From Aquimarina intermedia (GTDB lineage: Bacteria; Bacteroidota; Bacteroidia; Flavobacteriales; Flavobacteriaceae), in assembly GCF_008124785.1 (NCBI RefSeq), contig NZ_VNHU01000008.1:62001-126000 (forward strand): a DNA stretch of 64,000 nt, read 5' to 3'. Shown one piece after another: positions 52,933 to 60,348 of the stretch. The number at the start of each line of letters is the position of its first letter. Positions within the stretch are counted from its first letter, which is position 1. The notes under the pieces were generated by a model. The model searched no databases. It saw nothing but the letters and a program-made list of their open reading frames with translations, and had not been told where the DNA came from. Position numbers and translations under genes: made by a program.

Positions 52933-54255
52933 ATGGTCCAAAAAAAAGTAGCATTTTATACCTTAGGTTGTAAATTGAATTTTTCTGAAACTTCTACCAT
53001 AGCACGAAGTTTTACTCAGGAGAATTTTGAGCGAGTTGAGTTTAATGAAATGGCAGATATTTATGTCATTAATACTTGTTCTGTTACCGATAATGCAGAT
53101 AAACGGTTTAAAACAATTGTAAAACAGGCACAAAAAGTAAATCCGGATGCTTTTGTAGCAGCGGTAGGTTGTTATGCACAACTTAAACCAAATGAACTGG
53201 CAGCGGTTGATGGTGTTGATTTGGTACTTGGAGCTACCGAAAAATTTAAGATAACCGATTATATAAATGATTTGTCCAAAAATGATTTTGGAGAAGTGCA
53301 TTCTTGTGAGATTGAAGAAGCCGATTTTTATGTGGGTAGTTATTCAATCGGTGATCGAACTCGTGCGTTTTTAAAAGTTCAGGATGGCTGCGATTATAAG
53401 TGTACTTACTGTACCATTCCGTTAGCCAGAGGGATTTCTAGAAGTGACTCTTTGCAAAATGTACTGCAAAATGCAAAAGAGATCTCAAGTAAAAATATAA
53501 AAGAGATTGTTCTTACAGGTGTTAATATCGGGGATTATGGTAAAGGAGAATTCGGAAATAAAAAGCACGAACATACATTCTTTGAGCTTGTTCAGGCGTT
53601 AGATGAAGTTGAGGGCATAGAGCGATTACGTATTTCTTCGATTGAGCCTAATTTATTAAAAAATGAGACCATCTCATTTGTGAGTGATTCAAAAGCTTTT
53701 GTACCACATTTTCACATTCCGTTACAATCAGGTAGTGATGAAGTCTTGAAGCTGATGCGTCGTAGGTATTTGACCGATACCTACGTGGATCGTGTTCTCA
53801 AAATAAAGGAACAAATGCCAGATGCATGTATTGGTGTTGACGTTATAGTTGGTTTTCCCGGAGAAACTGATGATTATTTCTTGGATACATACAATTTTTT
53901 ATCAAACCTTGATATCTCATACTTACATGTTTTTACCTATTCTGAACGTGAAAATACTGTTGCTGCAAAAATGGACGGGGTGGTGCCGCTAAATGTTAGA
54001 AAAAAACGAAGCAAAATGCTGCGAGGCTTATCAGTCAAGAAACGCAGAGCATTTTATGAAAGTCAATTAGGAAGTACGCATACAGTTCTTTTCGAATCCG
54101 AAAATAAAGAAGGATATATCCATGGATTTACTGAAAACTATGTAAAAGTACGAAAGCCCTGGAATCCAGCCTATATAAACAGCATACATCAAGTGATTCT
54201 AAAAGAAATTGATGAGGAGGGTATGGTTCGCTTTGATTTAATCTCTGAGAAATAA
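52933..54255 (+). CDS. mtaB: tRNA t6A37 methylthiotransferase
   Basis: 440 aa from the ATG at 52933 (MVQKKVAFYTLGCKLNFSET). The N-terminal UPF0004 domain has three Cys (TLGCKLN, NTCSVTD, VGCYAQL) for one [4Fe-4S] cluster. The radical-SAM domain has DGCDYKCTYCTIPLARG near residue 150 (CxxxCxxC), then GVNIGDYG and SIEPNLL. A TRAM-like end follows (VLFESENKEGYIHGFTENYVKVR). It adds a methylthio group to t6A at position 37 of certain tRNAs. A TATCTTTG -7 box at 52779-52786 may be its promoter. A strong terminator follows. Confidence 0.95.
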   Translation: MVQKKVAFYTLGCKLNFSETSTIARSFTQENFERVEFNEMADIYVINTCSVTDNADKRFKTIVKQAQKVNPDAFVAAVGCYAQLKPNELAAVDGVDLVLGATEKFKITDYINDLSKNDFGEVHSCEIEEADFYVGSYSIGDRTRAFLKVQDGCDYKCTYCTIPLARGISRSDSLQNVLQNAKEISSKNIKEIVLTGVNIGDYGKGEFGNKKHEHTFFELVQALDEVEGIERLRISSIEPNLLKNETISFVSDSKAFVPHFHIPLQSGSDEVLKLMRRRYLTDTYVDRVLKIKEQMPDACIGVDVIVGFPGETDDYFLDTYNFLSNLDISYLHVFTYSERENTVAAKMDGVVPLNVRKKRSKMLRGLSVKKRRAFYESQLGSTHTVLFESENKEGYIHGFTENYVKVRKPWNPAYINSIHQVILKEIDEEGMVRFDLISEK

Positions 54256-54260
54256 GAATA

Positions 54261-54292
54261 AAAAAATCCGTTTTAACAAACGGATTTTTTTA
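54261..54292 (+). terminator. Terminator of mtaB, probably bidirectional
   Basis: Hairpin AAAAAATCCGTTT / AAACGGATTTTTT around TAAC, with T-runs on both strands. It sits between the convergent mtaB and GNAT genes. Confidence 0.88.
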
Positions 54293-54296
54293 TATT

Positions 54297-54608
54297 CTAA
54301 ATATTGATTCCTACAGGAAGCAAGTCTTTATATTTGCGTCTGTTCTTTCTCATAAAATTAGCGATCGTTGGACTCGTTGGCACTAATCGGATGTTACGAT
54401 CTTCTATAATCTTGAAGACAGCGATGATAAATTCTTCGTCATAACCTTTTTCTGCTAGTTCATCGCTCATCACAAGTTTTGTTAGAAAAATTTTACGCTC
54501 CTGTTGAGAATACTCAATTTTAGCCTTTTGACCTTCGATAGTAGTTTCGAATTGTCTTAGAAATTCATTGTCAATAACTTCTAATTCAACCCCGCTCATG
54601 TGTTCCAT
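54297..54608 (-). CDS. Small GNAT-like (YjdJ/COG2388-type) acetyltransferase
   Basis: 103 aa, the length of the compact GNAT family that includes human-NATD1-like and YjdJ proteins. The core reads ERKIFLTKLVMSDELAEKGYDEEFIIAVFKIIEDRNIRLVPTSPTIANFMRKNRRKY, in which MSDELAEKGYDEEFI and NIRLVPTSPTIANFMRKN correspond to the acetyl-CoA-binding loop and following helix of this branch. Substrate unknown. It is convergent with mtaB. The family call is by pattern, not search. Confidence 0.75.
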   Translation of the reverse strand: MEHMSGVELEVIDNEFLRQFETTIEGQKAKIEYSQQERKIFLTKLVMSDELAEKGYDEEFIIAVFKIIEDRNIRLVPTSPTIANFMRKNRRKYKDLLPVGINI

Positions 54609-54898
54609 ATTTAAAAAATTAAATCCAATTTAATACGTTGCATAATACTATAGACAACTGTTTGCGATCGATAGCAATCAAAAGTATCGAGTCTTAAATA
54701 GAAATTTACTATTTAAAGCATAGCTCAAGGCTATGTTTTAAGACTATTTAAGTTTTGGTTCCGACGGTTAGAAATGTTTTCCCTTTACAATAATTTAAAC
54801 CCATGTTTCCTTTTTTCTCACATGAGAAAACTATAATTTTGATACGCAAAGATAAGAAAATAAGAGCCTTAATCATACAATCCATTGTTAAAAAACCT

Positions 54899-55561
54899 AT
54901 GCAACAACTAGTTGAACACATTTACTTTGTTCCGGGAATGGCAGCAGATGTTTCCATTTTTGAATACATCCAACTTCCCACAAGTGATTATAAAACCTAT
55001 ACAATTCCCTGGAAACTGCCAGAACCAAGTGAATCAATAGTCGATTACGCCAGGCGGATGTGTGAAGATGTAAATCATGATAATTGCGTGTTAATCGGAG
55101 TATCCTTTGGCGGTGTGATTGTTCAGGAAATGGCTAAAATTAGAAGCTTCAAAAAAGTTATAATCATATCAAGTGTAAAGAGTAAATATGAGTTGCCCAA
55201 ACGTATGAAGCTGGCCAGGAAGACAAAAGCCTACAAATTATTGCCTACGACCTTAATTTCAAAGATTGATAATTGGGAAAAACTGGCGTTTGGCGATTTT
55301 GCAAAGAAGCGAGCAGTTATGTATCAAAAATATTTATCTATCAAAGATAAAAGCTACCTGGACTGGGCTATTGAGAAGATGGTTTGCTGGGATCAAGAAG
55401 TGCCTCCTGCTAATTTGATACACATACATGGAGATAAGGATATTGTGTTTCCGATAGTAAATATAAAAAACAGAATTTGTGTTCCCGGAGGTACCCATGT
55501 TATGATTGTAAACCGCGCAAGATGGTTTAATAAACACCTTCCTGAAATAATTAAGAAATAA
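54899..55561 (+). CDS. Alpha/beta hydrolase
   Basis: 220 aa from the ATG at 54899 (MQQLVEHIYFVPGMAADVSIFEYI); the open frame begins at 54803, but its first 32 residues look non-coding. FVPGMAADVSIF is the oxyanion-strand motif, GVSFGGVIVQEMA near residue 70 holds the nucleophile Ser, and the Asp (HGDKDIVFP) and His (GGTHVMI) complete a triad. No signal peptide, so cytoplasmic. The substrate is unknown. It lies before the lytic transglycosylase gene with 68 bp between; co-transcription is possible. Confidence 0.88.
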   Translation: MQQLVEHIYFVPGMAADVSIFEYIQLPTSDYKTYTIPWKLPEPSESIVDYARRMCEDVNHDNCVLIGVSFGGVIVQEMAKIRSFKKVIIISSVKSKYELPKRMKLARKTKAYKLLPTTLISKIDNWEKLAFGDFAKKRAVMYQKYLSIKDKSYLDWAIEKMVCWDQEVPPANLIHIHGDKDIVFPIVNIKNRICVPGGTHVMIVNRARWFNKHLPEIIKK

Positions 55562-55629
55562 TACATGGATTTACGCTGATTTCCCTTATATTAGGAGCGT
55601 TAGAGTAACCTGAATAAAACCTACGGATA

Positions 55630-56577
55630 ATGAAGAGGATAAAGAGAATTTTAGTATGTCTTGGGGTAGTTTTTACTGCCGGAGTATTAATCAATGCTAC
55701 ACAAGAGGAACCCCAAAAGCCTGTAGAACAACAACAGCTTGAAAAAAAATTAATTAACGACTATAATGTGTACGCCATACCGATGCCTAACAATTTGAAT
55801 TTTGCAGGAGAGTTGGTGCCTATAGAAAATCCGGACATTAGAGAACGAATGGATAGGGAATTACTGGTTAATACCTATTGGCAATCAAATGGACTGCTTC
55901 TTTTCAAGCGAGCAAATAAATACTTCCCATTAATAGAGCCTATTTTGGAAAAATATGGTATTCCGGATGATTTTAAATATCTCGCGGTTATCGAAAGTGG
56001 CTTGACACAAGCTGTATCTCCAGCAAATGCTAAAGGTTTTTGGCAATTATTGAGTGCTACAGGTAAAGAATTAGGGTTGGAAGTTAATAGTAATGTTGAC
56101 GAGCGCTACCATATTGAAAAAAGTACTGAAGCAGCGTGTAAGTATATCTTAGCTGCCAAAGAACGATTTGGTAATTGGACTCTAGCAGCTGCAGCTTATA
56201 ATGCCGGTAACTACGGTATCGATAAACAATTACAACGTCAAAATGTAGCAAATTACTATGATATATTATTAGGAGAAGAAACCGGCAGATATGTTTTTAG
56301 AATTGTTGCGCTTAAAGAAATACTAAGTAATCCTGCTAAGTATGGCTTTAATTTTTCTGAGAAAGACCTATATGATAAAATACCCACATTTACAGTGAAG
56401 GTTGATACGGCAGTAACTAATTTTACACAGTTTGCTGAAAAATTTGAAATCAATTATAAGATTTTAAAATTACATAACCCTTGGTTACGAGAGACACATT
56501 TGAATAATGCTTCACGTAAGGAATATCTAATCAAAATTCCTGAAAAAGGAGTTTACAAAACAATTGTAGGTCAATAA
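55630..56577 (+). CDS. Lytic transglycosylase (MltD/SLT type)
   Basis: 315 aa. A signal sequence (ILVCLGVVFTAGVLINA) is followed by a short linker and an SLT domain. The catalytic Glu is at about residue 121 (LAVIESGLTQAVSPANAKGFWQLL), and AAAAYNAGNYGI completes the fold near residue 190. LRLT-type enzymes cut the peptidoglycan sugar chain to give 1,6-anhydro ends. The last 90 residues lack an obvious LysM repeat, unlike E. coli MltD, although the KLHNPWLRE stretch resembles the hinge before it. The cardiolipin synthase gene follows 8 bp downstream, so both envelope genes share a transcript. Confidence 0.92.
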   Translation: MKRIKRILVCLGVVFTAGVLINATQEEPQKPVEQQQLEKKLINDYNVYAIPMPNNLNFAGELVPIENPDIRERMDRELLVNTYWQSNGLLLFKRANKYFPLIEPILEKYGIPDDFKYLAVIESGLTQAVSPANAKGFWQLLSATGKELGLEVNSNVDERYHIEKSTEAACKYILAAKERFGNWTLAAAAYNAGNYGIDKQLQRQNVANYYDILLGEETGRYVFRIVALKEILSNPAKYGFNFSEKDLYDKIPTFTVKVDTAVTNFTQFAEKFEINYKILKLHNPWLRETHLNNASRKEYLIKIPEKGVYKTIVGQ

Positions 56578-56585
56578 GTAGTAGT

Positions 56586-58046
56586 ATGTTTGATTGGGTA
56601 CTCGCTAATATTTGGACACTTCTTTTTGTACTCAATTATATTGTAGCACTTTCTGTGATGGGATTTTTATTAATGCATAATAAAAATCCACATACCACAA
56701 TGTCTTATATCTTGGCATTGGTAGTTTTGCCTTTTGTTGGCATTATAATCTACTTATTTTTTGGTCAGGAGTATAGAAAAACCAAAATCTTTAGAAGAAA
56801 ACATGTTTTTGATAATGCTAAGATTAAAAAGTGGGAAAAAGAGTTGCTGCTTGATGAAGAGGAATTAGAATACTACGAGGATAAGTTTCTGGATCATAAA
56901 GTTCGTCTGGTTCGACTCATCCAAAAAAATGAAAACTCACCATTAACCTTTAAAAATGAGGTGAGTGTTATAATTAATGGTGAGAACAAGTTTGAATCTC
57001 TATTTGCAGATCTTAAAAAAGCACAACGTCATATACACGTAGAATACTATATTATTCGTAATGATACTATTGGTAATAGGTTAATTAATATTCTTTGTGA
57101 TAAGGCTGAAGCAGGTATTGATGTACGTGTGAGTTATGATTATGTGGGTAGTGAATTACCTTCTAAGCTAATTAAAAAAATGCGCAAATGTGGAATTTCC
57201 ATACAGCCCTTTATGCCGGTATGGTTTCCTAATCTAACCCGTAAATTGAATTATAGAGATCATCGCAAAATTGTCGTGATCGATGGGGTAATTGGCTATG
57301 TTGGTGGAGTAAATGTTTCTGATACGTATGTCAATGGGTTAAATGATACGTACTGGAGAGATACACATTTGAAAATTGAAGGGCACGCCGTTAAATCTCT
57401 GCAGAGTCAATTTCTGCTGAATTGGGATTTTGTTTGTGGTGAAGATGAAAGTATCGAAATTAATGACTCTATTTTTCCTAAAGTCACTCAAAAAGGTAAA
57501 GTACCTGTTCAGATAGCCGCAAGTGGCCCGGATACAGATTGGGCGAATATTATGGAGGCTATTTTTACCGCCGTAAATACTGCAGAGGAGTATGTGTATA
57601 TTACTACGCCATACTTTATTCCTAATGAACCTATATTAACAGCTTTAAAAGCCGCATCAAGAAGCGGTATTGATGTTAGGATAATGATTCCTGATATCGG
57701 TGATTCGTGGGCGGCCAAATACGCTAGTAATTCCTATCTGGAGGGTTTACTCGAATCAGATGTAAGAGTTTTTCGCTATTGTAAAGGGATGCTGCATGCA
57801 AAGACCATTGTCATTGATGACTCTTTTGCTACCGTAGGAACTTCTAATATGGACTATAGAAGTTTTAATATTAATTTTGAAATTAACGCTCTTATATACG
57901 ATAATGTAACCACACAGAAATTATTGTCCATATATAAAGACGATCTTAAGGAATGTAAAGAAATTAGCCTGGATGATTGGAGAAACAGGCCTTTTGGAGA
58001 TAAACTAAAAGAATCATTTTGTCGTTTGTGGGCACCGTTATTATAA
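56586..58046 (+). CDS. cls: Cardiolipin synthase
   Basis: 486 aa. Two N-terminal membrane helices (residues about 7-28 and 38-60) precede two phospholipase D domains. The HKD motifs are YRDHRKIVVIDGVIGYVGGVN near residue 225 and LHAKTIVIDDSFATVGTSN near residue 403. The enzyme joins two phosphatidylglycerol molecules into cardiolipin at the inner membrane. It follows the lytic transglycosylase gene by 8 bp, and the TSUP gene starts 5 bp after its stop, so the three form one operon. Confidence 0.96.
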   Translation: MFDWVLANIWTLLFVLNYIVALSVMGFLLMHNKNPHTTMSYILALVVLPFVGIIIYLFFGQEYRKTKIFRRKHVFDNAKIKKWEKELLLDEEELEYYEDKFLDHKVRLVRLIQKNENSPLTFKNEVSVIINGENKFESLFADLKKAQRHIHVEYYIIRNDTIGNRLINILCDKAEAGIDVRVSYDYVGSELPSKLIKKMRKCGISIQPFMPVWFPNLTRKLNYRDHRKIVVIDGVIGYVGGVNVSDTYVNGLNDTYWRDTHLKIEGHAVKSLQSQFLLNWDFVCGEDESIEINDSIFPKVTQKGKVPVQIAASGPDTDWANIMEAIFTAVNTAEEYVYITTPYFIPNEPILTALKAASRSGIDVRIMIPDIGDSWAAKYASNSYLEGLLESDVRVFRYCKGMLHAKTIVIDDSFATVGTSNMDYRSFNINFEINALIYDNVTTQKLLSIYKDDLKECKEISLDDWRNRPFGDKLKESFCRLWAPLL

Positions 58047-58051
58047 TTCTT

Positions 58052-58420
58052 ATGAGTTCTACAGTAGTACTATATTTAATTGCAATCGGTTTATTGGCTG
58101 GGTTTTTAAGTGGAACGCTAGGTATTGGGGGGAGTATCGTGATGATTCCGTTATTGATCCTGTTTGTTGGTTTTTCTCAGCATGAAGCACAAGGAACAAG
58201 TTTAGCAGTATTATCTGTCCCGGTAACAATATTAGCGGCGTATACCTATTACAAAGAAGGTTTCGTGAATTGGAAATACGCTATGGTAATTGCATTAACC
58301 TTTGTCATAGGTGGATACCTGGGGAGCAAATTGGCAATATCAATAAATCAACTGTTATTGAAAAAGATTTTTGGAGGTATTCTTCTGTTAGTATCCCTAA
58401 AAATGATTTTTAACAAATAA
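58052..58420 (+). CDS. Half-size TauE/SafE (TSUP) permease
   Basis: 122 aa from the ATG at 58052 (MSSTVVLYLIAIGLLAGFLSGTLGIGGSIVMIPLLIL). It has three or four membrane helices and the TSUP signature GxLGIGGSxVMIP with the KLAIS motif of the second part (GGYLGSKLAISI). Full TSUP proteins are about 250 aa and made of two such halves; this one-half form should work as a dimer. Substrates of the family are sulfite, sulfonates or other small anions. An upstream start at 58019 would overlap the cls gene. No terminator is visible before the converging next gene. Confidence 0.88.
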   Translation: MSSTVVLYLIAIGLLAGFLSGTLGIGGSIVMIPLLILFVGFSQHEAQGTSLAVLSVPVTILAAYTYYKEGFVNWKYAMVIALTFVIGGYLGSKLAISINQLLLKKIFGGILLLVSLKMIFNK

Positions 58421-58437
58421 AGGTGGAAATTATAATT

Positions 58438-59244
58438 TTAATAATTTCCACCTTCTTCTTCTTCTTCTTCTTCTTCTTCTTCTTCTTCTTCTTCTTCTTC
58501 AGGATCTGAAAAGTCGTCTTCGTCGTATAATTCTAAACCGTCATCAGGTTTGTCGATAGCAGGGTTTTCTGAATTTTTATCCAAATCTGCCATTAGTAAC
58601 GATACTCCTTTGGATAGGGAATTAAAATGAATGTTATATGAATTGCTTAAAGTTTCGCTTGAATGATGCGTAACTATCTTACGTATGTCAAGCATCTTCT
58701 TTTCCGAATTCATGAAGTACATCATAGGAAAACCAAGTGAATGCTTCAACTTATTAATTATAGCCCCGTCTTGGTTTGTTCTTTCATCTACGTAGACTAA
58801 GTGTATGTTTGGACTGTAATCTTTCATTACATCCTTAAGATCCTCAACATTATCCCAAAACAATACGATAAAATCTATTTGATCGTGAAAACGATCCGCG
58901 AGGTCATTTAAAGCTGGAATTTCTCCTGCGCCGGGAACACACCAAGTCGCATAGGTAATAAGGAATATAGGTTTTTCATACTCCTCAAAATAAATAGGAT
59001 CTCCTTTTATTGGGTTCACATTAAAGTTGTCCAAATAGGTGCCAACAAGATGAAAATTAACTAAAGAATCAAATAAAAAAGTAGCTCGCTCTAAGTCCTG
59101 TTCTTCATAAGCAACATCAATTTTTTGGTTGTACTTTACAATATGGGCAGAGATCGCAGTAGAAAAAGGAACCCTTCTTTCTTCTTGAGCGCTACCGGTC
59201 AAATATCCAAAAAATATAATGCTAAGGAGTAATACGTTCTTCAT
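58438..59244 (-). CDS. Exported thioredoxin-fold protein with a poly-Glu tail
   Basis: 268 aa with a signal peptide (MKNVLLLSIIFFGYLTGSA). Residues about 85-200 have a TlpA-like thioredoxin fold: PIFLITYATWCVPGAGEIPALNDLADRF, FIVLFWDN, FPMMYFMNSEKKMLDIRKI. The redox site reads CVPG, with Gly where the second Cys of CxxC should be, so it cannot be a normal disulphide oxidoreductase; a monothiol or binding role is more likely. The C-terminus is acidic and ends in 16 Glu coded by (GAA)16, then GGNY. It converges with the TSUP gene with 17 bp between the stops. Confidence 0.85.
   Translation of the reverse strand: MKNVLLLSIIFFGYLTGSAQEERRVPFSTAISAHIVKYNQKIDVAYEEQDLERATFLFDSLVNFHLVGTYLDNFNVNPIKGDPIYFEEYEKPIFLITYATWCVPGAGEIPALNDLADRFHDQIDFIVLFWDNVEDLKDVMKDYSPNIHLVYVDERTNQDGAIINKLKHSLGFPMMYFMNSEKKMLDIRKIVTHHSSETLSNSYNIHFNSLSKGVSLLMADLDKNSENPAIDKPDDGLELYDEDDFSDPEEEEEEEEEEEEEEEEGGNY
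58452..58500 (-). repeat. Trinucleotide microsatellite, (GAA)16
   Basis: Sixteen GAA triplets on the minus strand, all in frame as Glu codons. It may vary in length by slippage without breaking the frame. Confidence 0.95.
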
Positions 59245-59403
59245 TGTTAATTGATTACAAAAGCTAATGTACTATAAAGGCACCATATAAACTTATAATT
59301 CTAGAAAAAACTTGTTGTCTGTATGGGAAAACCATTTAAATTATAAAGATCTATATAATCTTATCAGGCTTTAATAACGCTAGAATAAGATCAATTAGTA
59401 TAC

Positions 59404-59919
59404 CTAGATTTTTTTCATTTGCTGCTTCATCATATTAATTTGATCTTTCAGCATATTATGCTTATCCAATTTTTTAGCCTCTGTAAGTAAAATTTGTGCC
59501 TCGCGTTTACGGCGTTTTGTCATTGCGATTCCGGCTAAATTTAACTTAGCAACTGCTAGATCCTGATCCATGGATAACCCTAACTTTATTGCTTTTTTGA
59601 GATATTTTTCTGCTTTAGAGATGTTTGTTTGTGATAACATAATTCCCAAGAGGTAATTATAATACCCTTGTTGCTTAGTGGTAAGTGCTGTTTCCGGATT
59701 TTTGATTTTGTCGAGCCATGCTTTAGCACCTTCAAAATCCTGTTTTCTTAATTTTAGAAAAGCGAGGAGAATAAATTCATTTTTGAAATATAAAAAGATA
59801 AATATTGAAGATAACAAAATCAACATAATACCATTTCCTATAGATCCTTCGATGATCTGCCAAATTCCTGACCCTATGATAAGAGCCGCTATAAATAATT
59901 TTATATTTTTGTTGTACAT
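59404..59919 (-). CDS. Membrane-anchored TPR protein
   Basis: 171 aa. Two short hydrophobic segments at the N-terminus (residues about 6-25 and 29-47) anchor it. The rest is two or three TPR-like helical pairs, with YNYLLGIMLSQTNISKAEKYLKKAIKLG near residues 86-113 as the best match and AKLNLAGIAMTKRRKREAQILLTEAKKLD after it. TPR proteins bind partners; none is suggested here. It lies upstream of the L34 gene on the opposite strand. Confidence 0.82.
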   Translation of the reverse strand: MYNKNIKLFIAALIIGSGIWQIIEGSIGNGIMLILLSSIFIFLYFKNEFILLAFLKLRKQDFEGAKAWLDKIKNPETALTTKQQGYYNYLLGIMLSQTNISKAEKYLKKAIKLGLSMDQDLAVAKLNLAGIAMTKRRKREAQILLTEAKKLDKHNMLKDQINMMKQQMKKI

Positions 59920-59986
59920 AAAATGTGTGATTTTTTAATAGCGGCAAAGGTAAGAAAAACAAATAAAAATATTTTGATATTTAGGT

Positions 59987-60016
59987 TTGTGAAAGTAAAA
60001 ACTCTTTGTATATTTG
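59987..60016 (+). promoter_or_regulatory. Promoter of rpmH
   Basis: TTG at 59987-59989 and TATATTTG at 60009-60016, 19 bp apart, match the Bacteroidota consensus. The leader to the ATG at 60092 would be about 65-70 nt. Confidence 0.8.
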
Positions 60017-60091
60017 CCCGCAGTTTTGGGGACATAGCCAGAGCATAACGTAAATAGATATTTCACGAAGATTTATAAAGATAGATAGCAA

Positions 60092-60250
60092 ATGAAAAGA
60101 ACGTTTCAACCATCGAAGAGAAAAAGAAAAAACAAACACGGTTTTAGAGAGCGCATGGCCAGTGTCAATGGAAGAAAAGTCTTGGCTCGTAGACGAGCTA
60201 AGGGAAGAAAGAAGCTGTCTGTTTCATCTGAGTTAAGACATAAGCACTAA
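60092..60250 (+). CDS. rpmH: Ribosomal protein L34
   Basis: 52 aa. [20 protein letters not shown] and [22 protein letters not shown] are the complete L34 pattern. It has its own promoter, and a terminator follows. In many bacteria rpmH sits by dnaA; here it lies just before carB. Confidence 0.97.
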   Translation: MKRTFQPSKRKRKNKHGFRERMASVNGRKVLARRRAKGRKKLSVSSELRHKH

Positions 60251-60274
60251 TGGTTTTAGTGTATTAAACATATT

Positions 60275-60307
60275 AAAGGTGTTACTGTATAGGTAACGCC
60301 TTTTTTT
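60275..60307 (+). terminator. Terminator of rpmH
   Basis: Hairpin AAAGGTGTTAC / GTAACGCCTTT (one G-U), then seven T, 25 bp past the stop. Confidence 0.85.
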
Positions 60308-60348
60308 ATATCTAATCGACAAATTTATTCAACTGCAATTTTTAGTAC

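Noticed and set aside
58452-58500. Phase-variable on/off switch by repeat slippage
   Set aside because: The unit is three bases, so changes keep the frame; only tail length can vary.
60017-60091. Riboswitch or attenuator in the rpmH leader
   Set aside because: The leader is short, and I see no stable alternative hairpins.
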